33,444 nucleotides of DNA from an uncultured Bacilli bacterium. GTDB taxonomy: Bacteria > Bacillota_I > Bacilli_A > RF39 > UBA660. The stretch's first letter is position 1. Each line of letters opens with the position of its first letter. The notes under the pieces are model-generated. The model had not been told where the DNA came from and made no database searches. It was given only the letters and a program-made list of their open reading frames with translations. Of the stretch, positions 18,307-26,425 are shown one piece after another. Location: contig CALVOC010000003.1 in NCBI GenBank assembly GCA_944350145.1, positions 1 to 33,444 on the forward strand, in the 5' to 3' direction. The translations under genes and the position numbers were made by a program.

Positions 18307-19540
18307 AATACATATCATAACGACTATAAAAACGCCAGCCATAAGTGTTTGGAAAACCTGGAGGAGTTATAACGTTACTTTTAGAAATAGAATAACCATT
18401 GTAATATCCTTTAGCTACACCAAAATGCAAATGAGCTCCAGTAGTACAATTATCATACCCGCCATAAATTGAAGCAGTTTGATATCCTCCACCAACATAA
18501 CCAATAATAGTATCTTGGGTAACAACATCTCCTAAATTCACATTAAAGCTTAATAAATGATAATAATATGTCGTATAAGCTACACCATTTACATTCACAT
18601 CGATATAAAGCATATTCCCGCCACAACTATATTTATAGATCATTCCAGAAACAACTCCAGCAGCCGCGGCATAAACCGGAGTACCTTCAGCATTTCCTCC
18701 TATATCTAAAGCATTATGATAGCTTCCCCAACGGCTGCCAATCTCACTCGTGATAACACCAGAATTCAAGGGTTTTAACCATCCGTCATTACCTATAGGA
18801 ATAACATTTCCACTACTATCATACTTAGGTTCAACACAATCCACAGTTAAAATAGCACTATCTCCTTTTTCAGGAGCCCACTTAGCACATTTATCTTCAT
18901 AAGTGTCTAATAAACTCTTTAAAGATTTAATCTGTTCATCAATATTTAAAGCATAGCTATCATATTCATCCACTTTATCATAATTTTCAGAAATAACTCT
19001 TTTATATTCAACCGTTTGAGCTTCCAATTTCTTAGTTTTATCATCAAGCTCTTTTTTTAATTCTTCATTTCGTTTGATTTCTGTTTCTAAATCGCCGATC
19101 GTTCTATGAATTTGATTGGATAACTGTTCAACAGCTGCAATACGCATAATCATATCTGTCATCGTAGTTGCCCCAGTAACATACTCTACATAAGCATTCG
19201 TACCTCTCATTTGTTGCAAATAAAGTAAAACGTCAGATGCATTCACCTTCAACTCATCAATTCGAGTATTAGAAGCATCTATATCTTTTTGAGCTTGCTC
19301 CATTTCAGATCGAGCTGCATGAATATCTGCTTCTGCTTGTTTCAAAGCTGCCTCCTTACGTGCTATTTCCGCTTTTGCTTCAGAAGACAAAGCCTCATTT
19401 TGAGCTTTCTCATTCAACTTGGCTTGATAAGATTGCTTTAATTCTCCTAATGTTTGAGCATCCTCAGCGGCAACATTCAAAAGGAAACTAAAAGAACAAA
19501 AGAGAATGCAAAAACAAATTCCAATTATTTTTCTCATCAT
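18305..19540 (-). CDS. coiled-coil M23 peptidoglycan endopeptidase (first FtsEX-linked copy)
   Basis: A 411-aa secreted hydrolase. Signal peptide at about 4-25 (cleavage near VAA-ED), coiled coil at about 30-220 with YLQQMRGTNAYVEYVTGATT, and M23 domain at about 254-395 with His275 and Asp279 in HNALD, and His370/His372 in AHLHFG. C306 and C365 flank the active site. The ATG overlaps the ftsX stop as ATGA, so it is translationally coupled to ftsX. This strongly suggests it is the hydrolase gated by FtsEX, as PcsB is in streptococci and CwlO in Bacillus, but with an M23 catalytic domain. It aligns with the following gene along the whole length, including the C-terminal FYSR.DMY. Confidence 0.92.
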   Translation of the reverse strand: MMRKIIGICFCILFCSFSFLLNVAAEDAQTLGELKQSYQAKLNEKAQNEALSSEAKAEIARKEAALKQAEADIHAARSEMEQAQKDIDASNTRIDELKVNASDVLLYLQQMRGTNAYVEYVTGATTMTDMIMRIAAVEQLSNQIHRTIGDLETEIKRNEELKKELDDKTKKLEAQTVEYKRVISENYDKVDEYDSYALNIDEQIKSLKSLLDTYEDKCAKWAPEKGDSAILTVDCVEPKYDSSGNVIPIGNDGWLKPLNSGVITSEIGSRWGSYHNALDIGGNAEGTPVYAAAAGVVSGMIYKYSCGGNMLYIDVNVNGVAYTTYYYHLLSFNVNLGDVVTQDTIIGYVGGGYQTASIYGGYDNCTTGAHLHFGVAKGYYNGYSISKSNVITPPGFPNTYGWRFYSRYDMY

Positions 19541-20430
19541 ATTTTTAAATACTTTCTAACAGCCCGCCATGAACCTAACATACCTACTAAAGAACCAATA
19601 ATTAATAAGCCTAAACAAACAAATAAAACAAATGGGAAAGGTTTTACCAAAGTAATAATCTGTGTAAATACATAGCCACCTGTTTGGTTATATAAAAATA
19701 CATAGCCATAAATACTAATTAAAATTGGAAGAATACTTCCTAAAACCCCTAAAATAAATCCTTCAAAAACAAAAGGCAATTTTATAGCAGTATTACTTGC
19801 ACCAACCAAACGCATAATTTCAATTTCTGTTCTTCTTGAAAAAATTGTTAACTTAATCGTATTGCTTATCAAAAAAGCTGTAACGAGAACAAGAGCAAAA
19901 ACAATAGCAACAGTTCCAAAACTAATCGCATCAAAAATGCCAATTACATTTTCCACCATGCCTTCACCATATTCAGCACTACTAACAAAATCATAATCTC
20001 GTAACTTTTCAGCAGTTTCACTTAAATCCTTAACATCTTTAACCGTTACAATAATTGAATCCAACAATGGATTTTCTTCGAATATATCTAAAGCATTCTC
20101 AAGACTCTCGTCTTCATCTTTCATTTCAGCTTTCCATTCATCTTTACTTTTCATCACATAAGTATCAACATTTTCCATTGTTTTTAAATCATTTTCTATT
20201 TCTATTTTTTGTTCATCCGTAACATCTTTATTTAAATAAACGACAATAGTTAATTCATGCTCTAAATCTGTTGTAACTTGTCGAACATTATGGGATAAAA
20301 ATATAGAAATCGCGACCAAAATCAATGTAATTGTTGTACAAGCAACAGAAGCCATTGATAAAGAAAAATTTCGAAAAACACTTTTAAAAGAATCGCGAAT
20401 ACTTCTAGTTAGAATTCTTAACGCTTTCAT
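19537..20430 (-). CDS. ftsX: cell-division protein FtsX
   Basis: Membrane subunit of the FtsEX ABC-type complex, which does not transport but relays ATP hydrolysis to a cell-wall hydrolase outside. TM1 is at about 22-45, an extracellular domain of about 120 residues follows (the hydrolase-docking part), then three TM helices between about 165 and 290 with the family segment SRRTEIEIMRLVGAS. 297 aa from the ATG at 20430, which fits the family; AAGGAAG lies upstream and the start overlaps ftsE by 26 bp. Its stop overlaps the next start as ATGA. Confidence 0.94.
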   Translation of the reverse strand: MKALRILTRSIRDSFKSVFRNFSLSMASVACTTITLILVAISIFLSHNVRQVTTDLEHELTIVVYLNKDVTDEQKIEIENDLKTMENVDTYVMKSKDEWKAEMKDEDESLENALDIFEENPLLDSIIVTVKDVKDLSETAEKLRDYDFVSSAEYGEGMVENVIGIFDAISFGTVAIVFALVLVTAFLISNTIKLTIFSRRTEIEIMRLVGASNTAIKLPFVFEGFILGVLGSILPILISIYGYVFLYNQTGGYVFTQIITLVKPFPFVLFVCLGLLIIGSLVGMLGSWRAVRKYLKI

Positions 20431-21118
20431 GAACTTTATAACTTCCTTTCTTCGTATCACTGGCTAAAACACCATTTTCAATGACTAAAACTCTTTTTTT
20501 CATTTGATTAACTAAATCTTTATCATGAGTAGCCATAATAATCGTGGTACCAAGTTCCTTATTAATTTTATCTAATATTTTCATAATTCCTTTTGAAGTA
20601 TCTGGATCCAAGTTTCCTGTAGGTTCATCACATATAAGCAATTTAGGATCATTGACAATCGCTCTTGCAATTGCAACACGTTGTTGTTCACCTCCAGAAA
20701 GTTCACTAGGTAAATTACGTGTTTTTTCTTTTAAACCAACAGCTTCAATAGCTCGAAGAACTTTTGGCCGAATTTCATCACTTGGTAAACCAAGAGTTTC
20801 CAAAGCAAAAGCAACATTTTCATAGACATTTAGTTTTGGAAGCAATTTAAAGTCTTGAAAAACGACTCCTAACTTTCTTCTCAATTTATAAACTTTAGAA
20901 TTACGAAGACGTGCAACATCAATCCCACCAACGATAACACTACCTTTGGTAGGCTTTTCTTCACGATAAAGCATTTTAATAAAAGTACTTTTTCCACTAC
21001 CAGTAGAACCAATAACAAAAACAAATTCTCCTTTGTCAATAGAAACACTTAAATCAGCCACGGCTGTCGTTCCGTTTTTATAGATTTTATATGCATGTTC
21101 TACTTTAATTAACTTCAC
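20405..21118 (-). CDS. ftsE: cell-division ATP-binding protein FtsE
   Basis: Cytoplasmic ATPase of FtsEX. Walker A GSTGSGKST at 37-45, Q-loop VFQDFKLLP, ABC signature LSGGEQQR, Walker B LLICDEPTGNLDP, and H-loop MATHDKD. The 237-aa length is typical. The start is GTG, preceded by GAGGTGG. First gene of ftsE-ftsX-M23, driven by an extended -10 promoter at 21144-21152. Stop is TAG. Confidence 0.95.
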   Translation of the reverse strand: MKLIKVEHAYKIYKNGTTAVADLSVSIDKGEFVFVIGSTGSGKSTFIKMLYREEKPTKGSVIVGGIDVARLRNSKVYKLRRKLGVVFQDFKLLPKLNVYENVAFALETLGLPSDEIRPKVLRAIEAVGLKEKTRNLPSELSGGEQQRVAIARAIVNDPKLLICDEPTGNLDPDTSKGIMKILDKINKELGTTIIMATHDKDLVNQMKKRVLVIENGVLASDTKKGSYKVHESVKNSN

Positions 21119-21143
21119 TTCTTACCACCTCGTTATTATTTTC

Positions 21144-21152
21144 ATTATATCA
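21144..21152 (-). promoter_or_regulatory. extended -10 promoter for ftsEX operon
   Basis: TGATATAAT on the minus strand, about 26 bp before the ftsE GTG. A weak 5-bp hairpin (CCATT/AATGG) with a T-rich tail lies upstream at the end of the yitT gene. Confidence 0.6.
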
Positions 21153-21163
21153 TAAATAAACCA

Positions 21164-22057
21164 TTATAGAAATGGCAAATTATCCCTTTTGACACCACCA
21201 TGAACTTCATAGCAGTCATTGATAACAAAAAAAGCTTTTGGATCTACATCCAATATTGCTTCCTTAAATAAATAGTAATCTTTATTCGGAACCACACACA
21301 TTAAAATATTACTTTTCTTTTTAGAATACCCACCTTCCATGTCTAATACGGTTACCCCGGTATATAATTCATGCAAAATAAAATCTTCAACTTTTTCAAT
21401 TTCTCTTGTATGAATAAAAAACAATTTTGAATTGGAAATACCAATCATAATTTTATCCATAATATTTGTATAAATAAATAAAATAATAATTGCATAAATC
21501 ATTTGATTTAACCCAAATACAAAAGCACCGGTTAAAACCACAAAGCCCTGTATTACTAAGGCACATTTTCCTTCTGGCATATGAAAAAATTTATTAAAAA
21601 TACGAATGACAATATCAGATCCACCTGTATCAAAACCGACTTTGTACACTAATCCATATCCAACTCCATATAAAATTCCAGCAGTCAAAACAACTAAAAT
21701 CATGTTATCAAAAGCTAAATAAGGTTGCAATATTTTAACTACTGGTTCTGTTAAACTAATAAAAACAGGATACATTAAGCTTCCTACAATAGATATACCA
21801 GTTCTTTTTATACCGAGCAAAATAAAACTAAGAACTAACAATAAACAAGCACAGACATACAAAAAAACAGTCGAATTCCATCCAAATAATGATTCAAAAG
21901 CTATGGATAAACCAGTTGTACCCCCAATAACTAAATTATAAGGACGCAAAAAAAGATTATACGTAAGTGCTAACAAAAAAACACCTACTAAAATAATCAC
22001 AACTCGTTTATAAAAATCCTTTTGCAAAACTGTTTCTTTAATTTTTTGTAAATCCAT
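21164..22057 (-). CDS. YitT-family membrane protein
   Basis: Polytopic protein of 297 aa: five to six transmembrane helices between about 20 and 195 (the DUF161 region, with PYNLVIGGTTGLSI and YKVGFDTGGSDIV), followed by a cytoplasmic C-terminal domain of the DUF2179 type (about 210-297, with VTVLDMEGGYSKKKSNILMC). The function of the family is not settled; related proteins are common in Bacillota in several copies. ATG at 22057 follows GAGGGATC; a start four codons upstream is less likely. Divergent from gerQ with 82 bp between. Confidence 0.88.
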   Translation of the reverse strand: MDLQKIKETVLQKDFYKRVVIILVGVFLLALTYNLFLRPYNLVIGGTTGLSIAFESLFGWNSTVFLYVCACLLLVLSFILLGIKRTGISIVGSLMYPVFISLTEPVVKILQPYLAFDNMILVVLTAGILYGVGYGLVYKVGFDTGGSDIVIRIFNKFFHMPEGKCALVIQGFVVLTGAFVFGLNQMIYAIIILFIYTNIMDKIMIGISNSKLFFIHTREIEKVEDFILHELYTGVTVLDMEGGYSKKKSNILMCVVPNKDYYLFKEAILDVDPKAFFVINDCYEVHGGVKRDNLPFL

Positions 22058-22077
22058 ACGATCCCTCACTATATAAA

Positions 22078-22106
22078 ATTATAACGAACTTCTAAATAAA
22101 AAGCAA
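22078..22106 (-). promoter_or_regulatory. candidate promoter for the yitT-family gene
   Basis: TTGCTT (22101-22106), 17-bp spacer and TATAAT (22078-22083) on the minus strand, in the divergent yitT/gerQ gap. Confidence 0.5.
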
Positions 22107-22139
22107 CTAACATAAAATTTAACGAGGTGAGAAAATTTA

Positions 22140-22493
22140 ATGAATGGAAGTTTTTTTAGTAATCCAACATTTCCAGGATCAACAAAAACACCAATGACTC
22201 CCCCTGGAAATATTAGCAGTCAAAGCACATTACCTTTAGAACAAAGTTTAATTGAAAATATTTTAAGATTAAATAAAGGAAAAAAAGTCAAGGTATATGC
22301 TTCATACCCAGATTCAAATGAGTGGAGAGATCGAATCTATGAAGGAATCATCGAACAATCTGGACGAGACCATTTGCTTTTATCCGATCCAACAACAGGC
22401 AATTGGTTTTTACTTAGAATGCTATACATAAATTTCATTGAATTTGGTGAAAGAATAAATTACAATCCAGACTATTCGGATACATTTGATTAA
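22140..22493 (+). CDS. gerQ: spore coat protein GerQ
   Basis: GerQ is a spore-coat protein required in Bacillus for germination by calcium-dipicolinate through CwlJ, and a substrate of transglutaminase. The N-terminal 40 residues are Pro/Ser/Thr-rich and unordered; the conserved core begins at LPLEQSLIENILRLNKGKK (about 37-55) and continues through EGIIEQSGRDHLLLSDPTTG. The 117-aa length is shorter than Bacillus GerQ, mostly through the N-terminal region. GAGGTGAG lies before the ATG. CATAAAAT at 22111-22118 is close to the sigma-E -10 consensus, but no convincing sigma-E -35 is present. With spo0A this is the main evidence for sporulation. No cwlJ is seen in the window. Confidence 0.88.
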   Translation: MNGSFFSNPTFPGSTKTPMTPPGNISSQSTLPLEQSLIENILRLNKGKKVKVYASYPDSNEWRDRIYEGIIEQSGRDHLLLSDPTTGNWFLLRMLYINFIEFGERINYNPDYSDTFD

Positions 22494-22515
22494 GAAACAT
22501 TTTGTTTCTTTTTTT
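22492..22515 (+). terminator. intrinsic terminator after gerQ
   Basis: AAGAAACA and TGTTTCTT form an 8-bp stem with a 3-base loop, followed by five T; the hairpin starts inside the stop codon. Confidence 0.75.
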
Positions 22516-23014
22516 AAATGAATTGTTCCAAAAAATTCTTTTCTTTTCCTAAAACGGTCAATCTTCCATGCCCAGGATACAATATGGTATCTAAAGGAAT
22601 ATTTTTTAAAATCTTTTGAATGGATTCTCTCATCAAAAAATCATTACCGCCCAAGTCAGTTCTTCCAATCGAATGATAAAAAATAAAATCTCCAACAAAC
22701 ATAACTTTTTCATCTGGAAAATAAAAAGAAATAGAATCTAAAGTATGCCCAGGATTTGAAAAAATTTCATAATGAAATTCTTGTACCTTTTGATTCACTT
22801 GTAAAGGATAAAATTTTAAAAGTTCTTTTAAAGCACCGATATGATCAAAATGAAAATGAGTTACCAATATTCCAACTACTTTATAAGGTTTTAAAAAAGC
22901 CAATATTTTTTCTATTTCATCTCCAGGATCTATTACAATCGCTTCATTCTTTTTATTTACCACTACATAGCAATTTTCTTGAAGCTTTCCTACAACTAAA
23001 GTATGTATTGTCAT
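22514..23014 (-). CDS. short metallo-beta-lactamase-fold hydrolase (glyoxalase II-like)
   Basis: A 166-aa enzyme of the MBL superfamily. The zinc-binding signature THFHFDHIG is near residue 53, followed by the His of NPGHTLDS, the Asp of VGDFIFYHSIGRTDLGG and the His of LYPGHG. These match the YqgX/GloB-like group. It is about 40 residues shorter than usual; the deletion falls between HFDHIGALKELL and NPGHTLDS, with all metal ligands kept, so it is likely active. The substrate is unknown (thioesters such as S-lactoylglutathione in the family). Single gene with its own promoter. Confidence 0.87.
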   Translation of the reverse strand: MTIHTLVVGKLQENCYVVVNKKNEAIVIDPGDEIEKILAFLKPYKVVGILVTHFHFDHIGALKELLKFYPLQVNQKVQEFHYEIFSNPGHTLDSISFYFPDEKVMFVGDFIFYHSIGRTDLGGNDFLMRESIQKILKNIPLDTILYPGHGRLTVLGKEKNFLEQFI

Positions 23015-23052
23015 AAATACCTTCTTTCTAAATTATTCTAAAAATTAATTAT

Positions 23053-23081
23053 ATTATAAGGTAAAAGTAAATACTTGTAAA
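23053..23081 (-). promoter_or_regulatory. sigma-A-type promoter for the MBL-fold gene
   Basis: TTTACA (23076-23081), 17-bp spacer and TATAAT (23053-23058) on the minus strand, 38 bp before the start codon. Confidence 0.65.
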
Positions 23082-23107
23082 TCGAACTACAAATAAATCA
23101 AAAAATA

Positions 23108-23116
23108 TGATACAAT
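23108..23116 (+). promoter_or_regulatory. extended -10 promoter for the lemA-like gene
   Basis: TGATACAAT on the plus strand, 24 bp before the ATG; no good -35. Confidence 0.5.
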
Positions 23117-23140
23117 GCTTATAGAATAGAGGAAGAAATT

Positions 23141-23686
23141 ATGGAAACATTAACAATTTTTTTATTACTAATTATTTTAATAGGAATTCTTGCAATTTTT
23201 TATATAAGTATTTACAATAATATTCAATTTAATAAAACCAAAATTGAAAAAGTAGAAGGAAATATTGATGATGATTTAAGAGCCAAGTTTGACCTTATTA
23301 TTAAAGCAGATACGGTAATTAAAAACACATTAAATGAAAAAAAAGATTATTTAAAAGATTTTATTCATTTAAAAGAAGAAAAAATCAGTAATTTCGATTT
23401 AGAAAGAAAACTAAAAGAAGCTGAAACAATTATTACTACTTTATATGAAGATAATAAAGAATTAAATGAAAATGAAAGTATGAAAGAAATAAAAGAAGAA
23501 TTTAAAAACGCAAATGAAAAACTACTCGCAGGTATCTCTTATTATAACAAACACGTCAACGAAATGAATGCATTTATAAGAAAATTTCCAAATAATATAG
23601 TAGCAAAAATTCATCATATCAAACCAAAAACATTCTTTGATGGAAAAGATATGACCGATACAGACATTAATGATTTTAAACTATAA
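23141..23686 (+). CDS. LemA-family membrane-anchored protein
   Basis: One N-terminal transmembrane helix (about 4-24) followed by a charged, all-helical domain of about 150 residues. The C-terminal part ISYYNKHVNEMNAFIRKFPN followed by NIVAKIHHIKPKTFF matches the LemA signature of conserved Tyr-Asn, FP and a terminal hydrophobic patch. The 181-aa length fits. LemA proteins expose the helical domain outside the membrane; their function is poorly known. GAGGAAG precedes the ATG. It is a single gene, convergent with the P-type ATPase, with which it shares a terminator. No htpX or TPM-domain partner gene is seen nearby. Confidence 0.8.
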   Translation: METLTIFLLLIILIGILAIFYISIYNNIQFNKTKIEKVEGNIDDDLRAKFDLIIKADTVIKNTLNEKKDYLKDFIHLKEEKISNFDLERKLKEAETIITTLYEDNKELNENESMKEIKEEFKNANEKLLAGISYYNKHVNEMNAFIRKFPNNIVAKIHHIKPKTFFDGKDMTDTDINDFKL

Positions 23687-23714
23687 AAAAAGTTGCCATT
23701 CGGGCAATTTTTTT
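23685..23714. terminator. bidirectional terminator between lemA-like and P-type ATPase genes
   Basis: TTGCC/GGCAA extended by one G-T pair and an A-run facing a T-run gives a long stem with a 5-base loop. Both convergent genes end within it. Confidence 0.75.
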
Positions 23715-26340
23715 AATCCTTAAAAAATTTATTTAAAATAGGTTTGAATACTTCAATAATAACTAAACTAACTAAATTTACTAAAAAAACTAGAACAAAC
23801 TGACTAAAACTGACAATTTGTAAAGAAAAAATTTGACCAATCGGAGTTAAAAAGACCAAAAGTTGAATGATCAATAAAACAAATATTCCTAAATTTAATT
23901 GCTTATTTGAAAAAATCCCTCTAGAAAAGATTCCTTCTTTTAAAGATCGACAATTATATGCAAAAACAAATTCATTTAATACAACACTAAGTAAAGCAAG
24001 TGTCTGAGCCATGTTGACTCCCCAAATATGAATACTAGCAAAATAAACAAGCAAAGATACAGCCGTTTCTACTAAAACAGAAAGTATTAAAAAAGCTAGA
24101 AAATATGGTGTAAAAATTGGTTTATTTAAACCATTCGGTTTTTTCTTCATATTATTTTTACTGGACTTTTCAAAGGCTAAACAAATCGAAGGAATAGTAT
24201 CCGCAACTAAATCAATATACAAAACGTGTAATGCTAGAATGATTTGATTATTTAAAAACATTCCAAGAATAATCAAAACAATTTCTGTAAAGTTACTAGA
24301 AAGATTGTACAAAACATTCGCGATAACATTATCATAGATTCTTCTTCCTTCATCAACCGCGGTTACAATGGTTGAAAAACTATCATCAAGCAAGAGAATG
24401 TCCGAAACACTTTTCGTAACATCTGTTCCACTAGCACCCATTCCAATTCCAACATTAGCAAGTTCCAAAGCAGGTGCATCATTTACTCCATCCCCAGTCA
24501 TAGCTACTACTTTTCCTTGTCGTTCTAAAGCATCGACAATTAAGTACTTATGATCTGGTGAAACCCGTGCAAAAACATTACATTCATTCACACATTTTTT
24601 TAATTCTTTAGGAGTCATTTTATCAAGTTCACTACCCAATACTCCTTTTTCATTCTTTTCTATAATTCCAACTTCTCGAGCAATAGCAAGAGCAGTATCT
24701 AAACTATCTCCAGTAATCATTATAGGTCTTATTTTAGCACTCTTACATTTAGAAATAGCTTCTTTAACATCACTTCTAGCAGGATCTTTCATAGCCAATA
24801 ATCCAACAAAAATCAAATGATTATTTTCTTCTTTCAAATATTTTTCTTCTTCTTGATAAGTAGGAAGTTGATCTTTATAAGCAAAGCCAATAACTTTTAA
24901 AGCTTCTCTAGACATATTTTCTTCAATTTCTAAGATTTTTTCTTTATCTTCTTTACTTATTTTTCTCACTTTACCATTTTCTAAAAGAAAATTAGAACGC
25001 GTTAAAAGAGCTTCTAAACTACCTTTCGTATATAGAGTTTTCTCACCATCTTTTTCATAGACAAAACTCATCATCTTGCGATCTGAATCAAAAGGTATTT
25101 CAACAATTTTTTTATAACCTTTTTTAAAATCTTCCACAGAAATCTTTTTGTTTTCCAAAAAATTTAGGAATGAAACATCTACGGCATCCCCGACATATTT
25201 ACCTTTTTTATCTTGAATTGCTGTATTACACAGAGCCAAAATCGAAACAATTTTATCATCTTTTTGCAATGAAAGATCTTTCGATAAAAAAACATCTTTA
25301 TCGATATATCCTTTGACAACTTCCATTTGATTCATTGTAAGAGTTCCGGTTTTATCAGTGCAAATAACTTCTGTTGCTCCAAGTGTTTCGATAGCAGCCA
25401 TATTACGAACTACTGTTTTTTTCTTAGCCATCGCTTTAACCCCAATCATCAAAGTAGATGTAATAGCAATAGGTAAACATTCAGGAACAGAAGCAACAAT
25501 CATCGAAATACAAAGCATAATAACAGTAAGAACATCATAATCCTTTATAATACTAAAAATTAAAACAAACATTACTAGAAAAATAGCAACCATTGAAATA
25601 AACGTACTGACCTTTTTTACTTTCACTTGTAAAGAGGTAATTGGCTCATCACTTGTATTAATCGCTTTAGCAATTTTACCAATCTCAGTTTTCATCGAAG
25701 TCGCGACAACAACCGCGATAACTTTACCCGATACCAAATTTGTTCCCGCATAAACCATATTACTTCTCTCATGCAAAGAAACATCTTTAGAAATTATCTC
25801 ATCGTTTTTTAAAACAGAATTACTTTCACCAGTTAAAACCGATTCATCTGCTTTGGCAAAATAACTTTCAATAATCCTAGCATCTGCCGGAACACTATCT
25901 CCAGCTTCCAAAAGAATAACATCTCCAACAACCAAATTCGTAGAAGCTACTTCCTCAATATGATTATCTCGATATACTTGTACCTTTGTTATACTATATC
26001 TTTTTAATTTTTCAACAGCATCCTCAGCTTTATCTTCTTGTAAATATCCCATAAAAACATTTACAAGAGTAGTTCCCAGAATAACAATCGAATCTAAATA
26101 ATCACGAGTATCAAAAAGAGCATAGAAAAAAGACAAAATTCCAACAACCAAAAGCAATATCACCATAAAATTCTTAAATTGATCAAAAAAAATTTTAATT
26201 TTACTTCTTCTTTTTTTCCCTTCAATAATGTTTTCACCATATTTTTCTAATCTTCGTTTTGCTTCACTTTTTGTAAGACCCGTCTTGGATGTTAGAAAAT
26301 ATTTCAAAACATCTTCCACCTTTTCACGATAAAAATTCAA
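23713..26340 (-). CDS. calcium-type P-type ATPase (P2A)
   Basis: An 875-aa ion pump with ten expected TM helices. The N-terminal cation-ATPase domain is followed by the TGES actuator loop (VLTGESNSV), the M4 motif PECLP (usual PEGLP), the phosphorylation site DKTGTLT near residue 329, the nucleotide-binding KGSLEAL segment and the hinge MTGDGVNDAPAL. Glu of M4, and N..E of M5 (SSNFTE), match the SERCA calcium ligands; M6 reads DLVADT where SERCA has NLVTDG, keeping the key second Asp. Ca2+ export is the best guess. The TTG start is supported by AAGGTGA; it uses promoter TGTTATACT at 26359-26367. Single gene. Confidence 0.92.
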   Translation of the reverse strand: MNFYREKVEDVLKYFLTSKTGLTKSEAKRRLEKYGENIIEGKKRRSKIKIFFDQFKNFMVILLLVVGILSFFYALFDTRDYLDSIVILGTTLVNVFMGYLQEDKAEDAVEKLKRYSITKVQVYRDNHIEEVASTNLVVGDVILLEAGDSVPADARIIESYFAKADESVLTGESNSVLKNDEIISKDVSLHERSNMVYAGTNLVSGKVIAVVVATSMKTEIGKIAKAINTSDEPITSLQVKVKKVSTFISMVAIFLVMFVLIFSIIKDYDVLTVIMLCISMIVASVPECLPIAITSTLMIGVKAMAKKKTVVRNMAAIETLGATEVICTDKTGTLTMNQMEVVKGYIDKDVFLSKDLSLQKDDKIVSILALCNTAIQDKKGKYVGDAVDVSFLNFLENKKISVEDFKKGYKKIVEIPFDSDRKMMSFVYEKDGEKTLYTKGSLEALLTRSNFLLENGKVRKISKEDKEKILEIEENMSREALKVIGFAYKDQLPTYQEEEKYLKEENNHLIFVGLLAMKDPARSDVKEAISKCKSAKIRPIMITGDSLDTALAIAREVGIIEKNEKGVLGSELDKMTPKELKKCVNECNVFARVSPDHKYLIVDALERQGKVVAMTGDGVNDAPALELANVGIGMGASGTDVTKSVSDILLLDDSFSTIVTAVDEGRRIYDNVIANVLYNLSSNFTEIVLIILGMFLNNQIILALHVLYIDLVADTIPSICLAFEKSSKNNMKKKPNGLNKPIFTPYFLAFLILSVLVETAVSLLVYFASIHIWGVNMAQTLALLSVVLNEFVFAYNCRSLKEGIFSRGIFSNKQLNLGIFVLLIIQLLVFLTPIGQIFSLQIVSFSQFVLVFLVNLVSLVIIEVFKPILNKFFKD

Positions 26341-26358
26341 TGAACATCACCTTCTTAA

Positions 26359-26367
26359 AGTATAACA
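26359..26367 (-). promoter_or_regulatory. extended -10 promoter for the P-type ATPase gene
   Basis: TGTTATACT on the minus strand, the same nine bases as at the second M23 gene and rplI, about 19 bp before the start codon. Confidence 0.55.
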
Positions 26368-26425
26368 TAAAGAATAAAAGATCGCTTAGCTAGAATATAA
26401 AAAAAGACAATTTTTGACAAATCAT

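Noticed and set aside
17025..19540. Assembly artefact instead of a real tandem duplication of the M23 gene
   Set aside because: The copies differ at many positions along the whole length, including indels, and have separate terminators and promoters.
26413..26421. TTTGTCAAA on the minus strand between ung and the P-type ATPase gene (Spo0A box?)
   Set aside because: A single isolated site; about one exact match is expected by chance in a window of this size and composition.
26396..26421. Possible terminator after ung
   Set aside because: TTTGTC...TTGTC is a direct, not inverted, repeat; no stable hairpin before the T-run.
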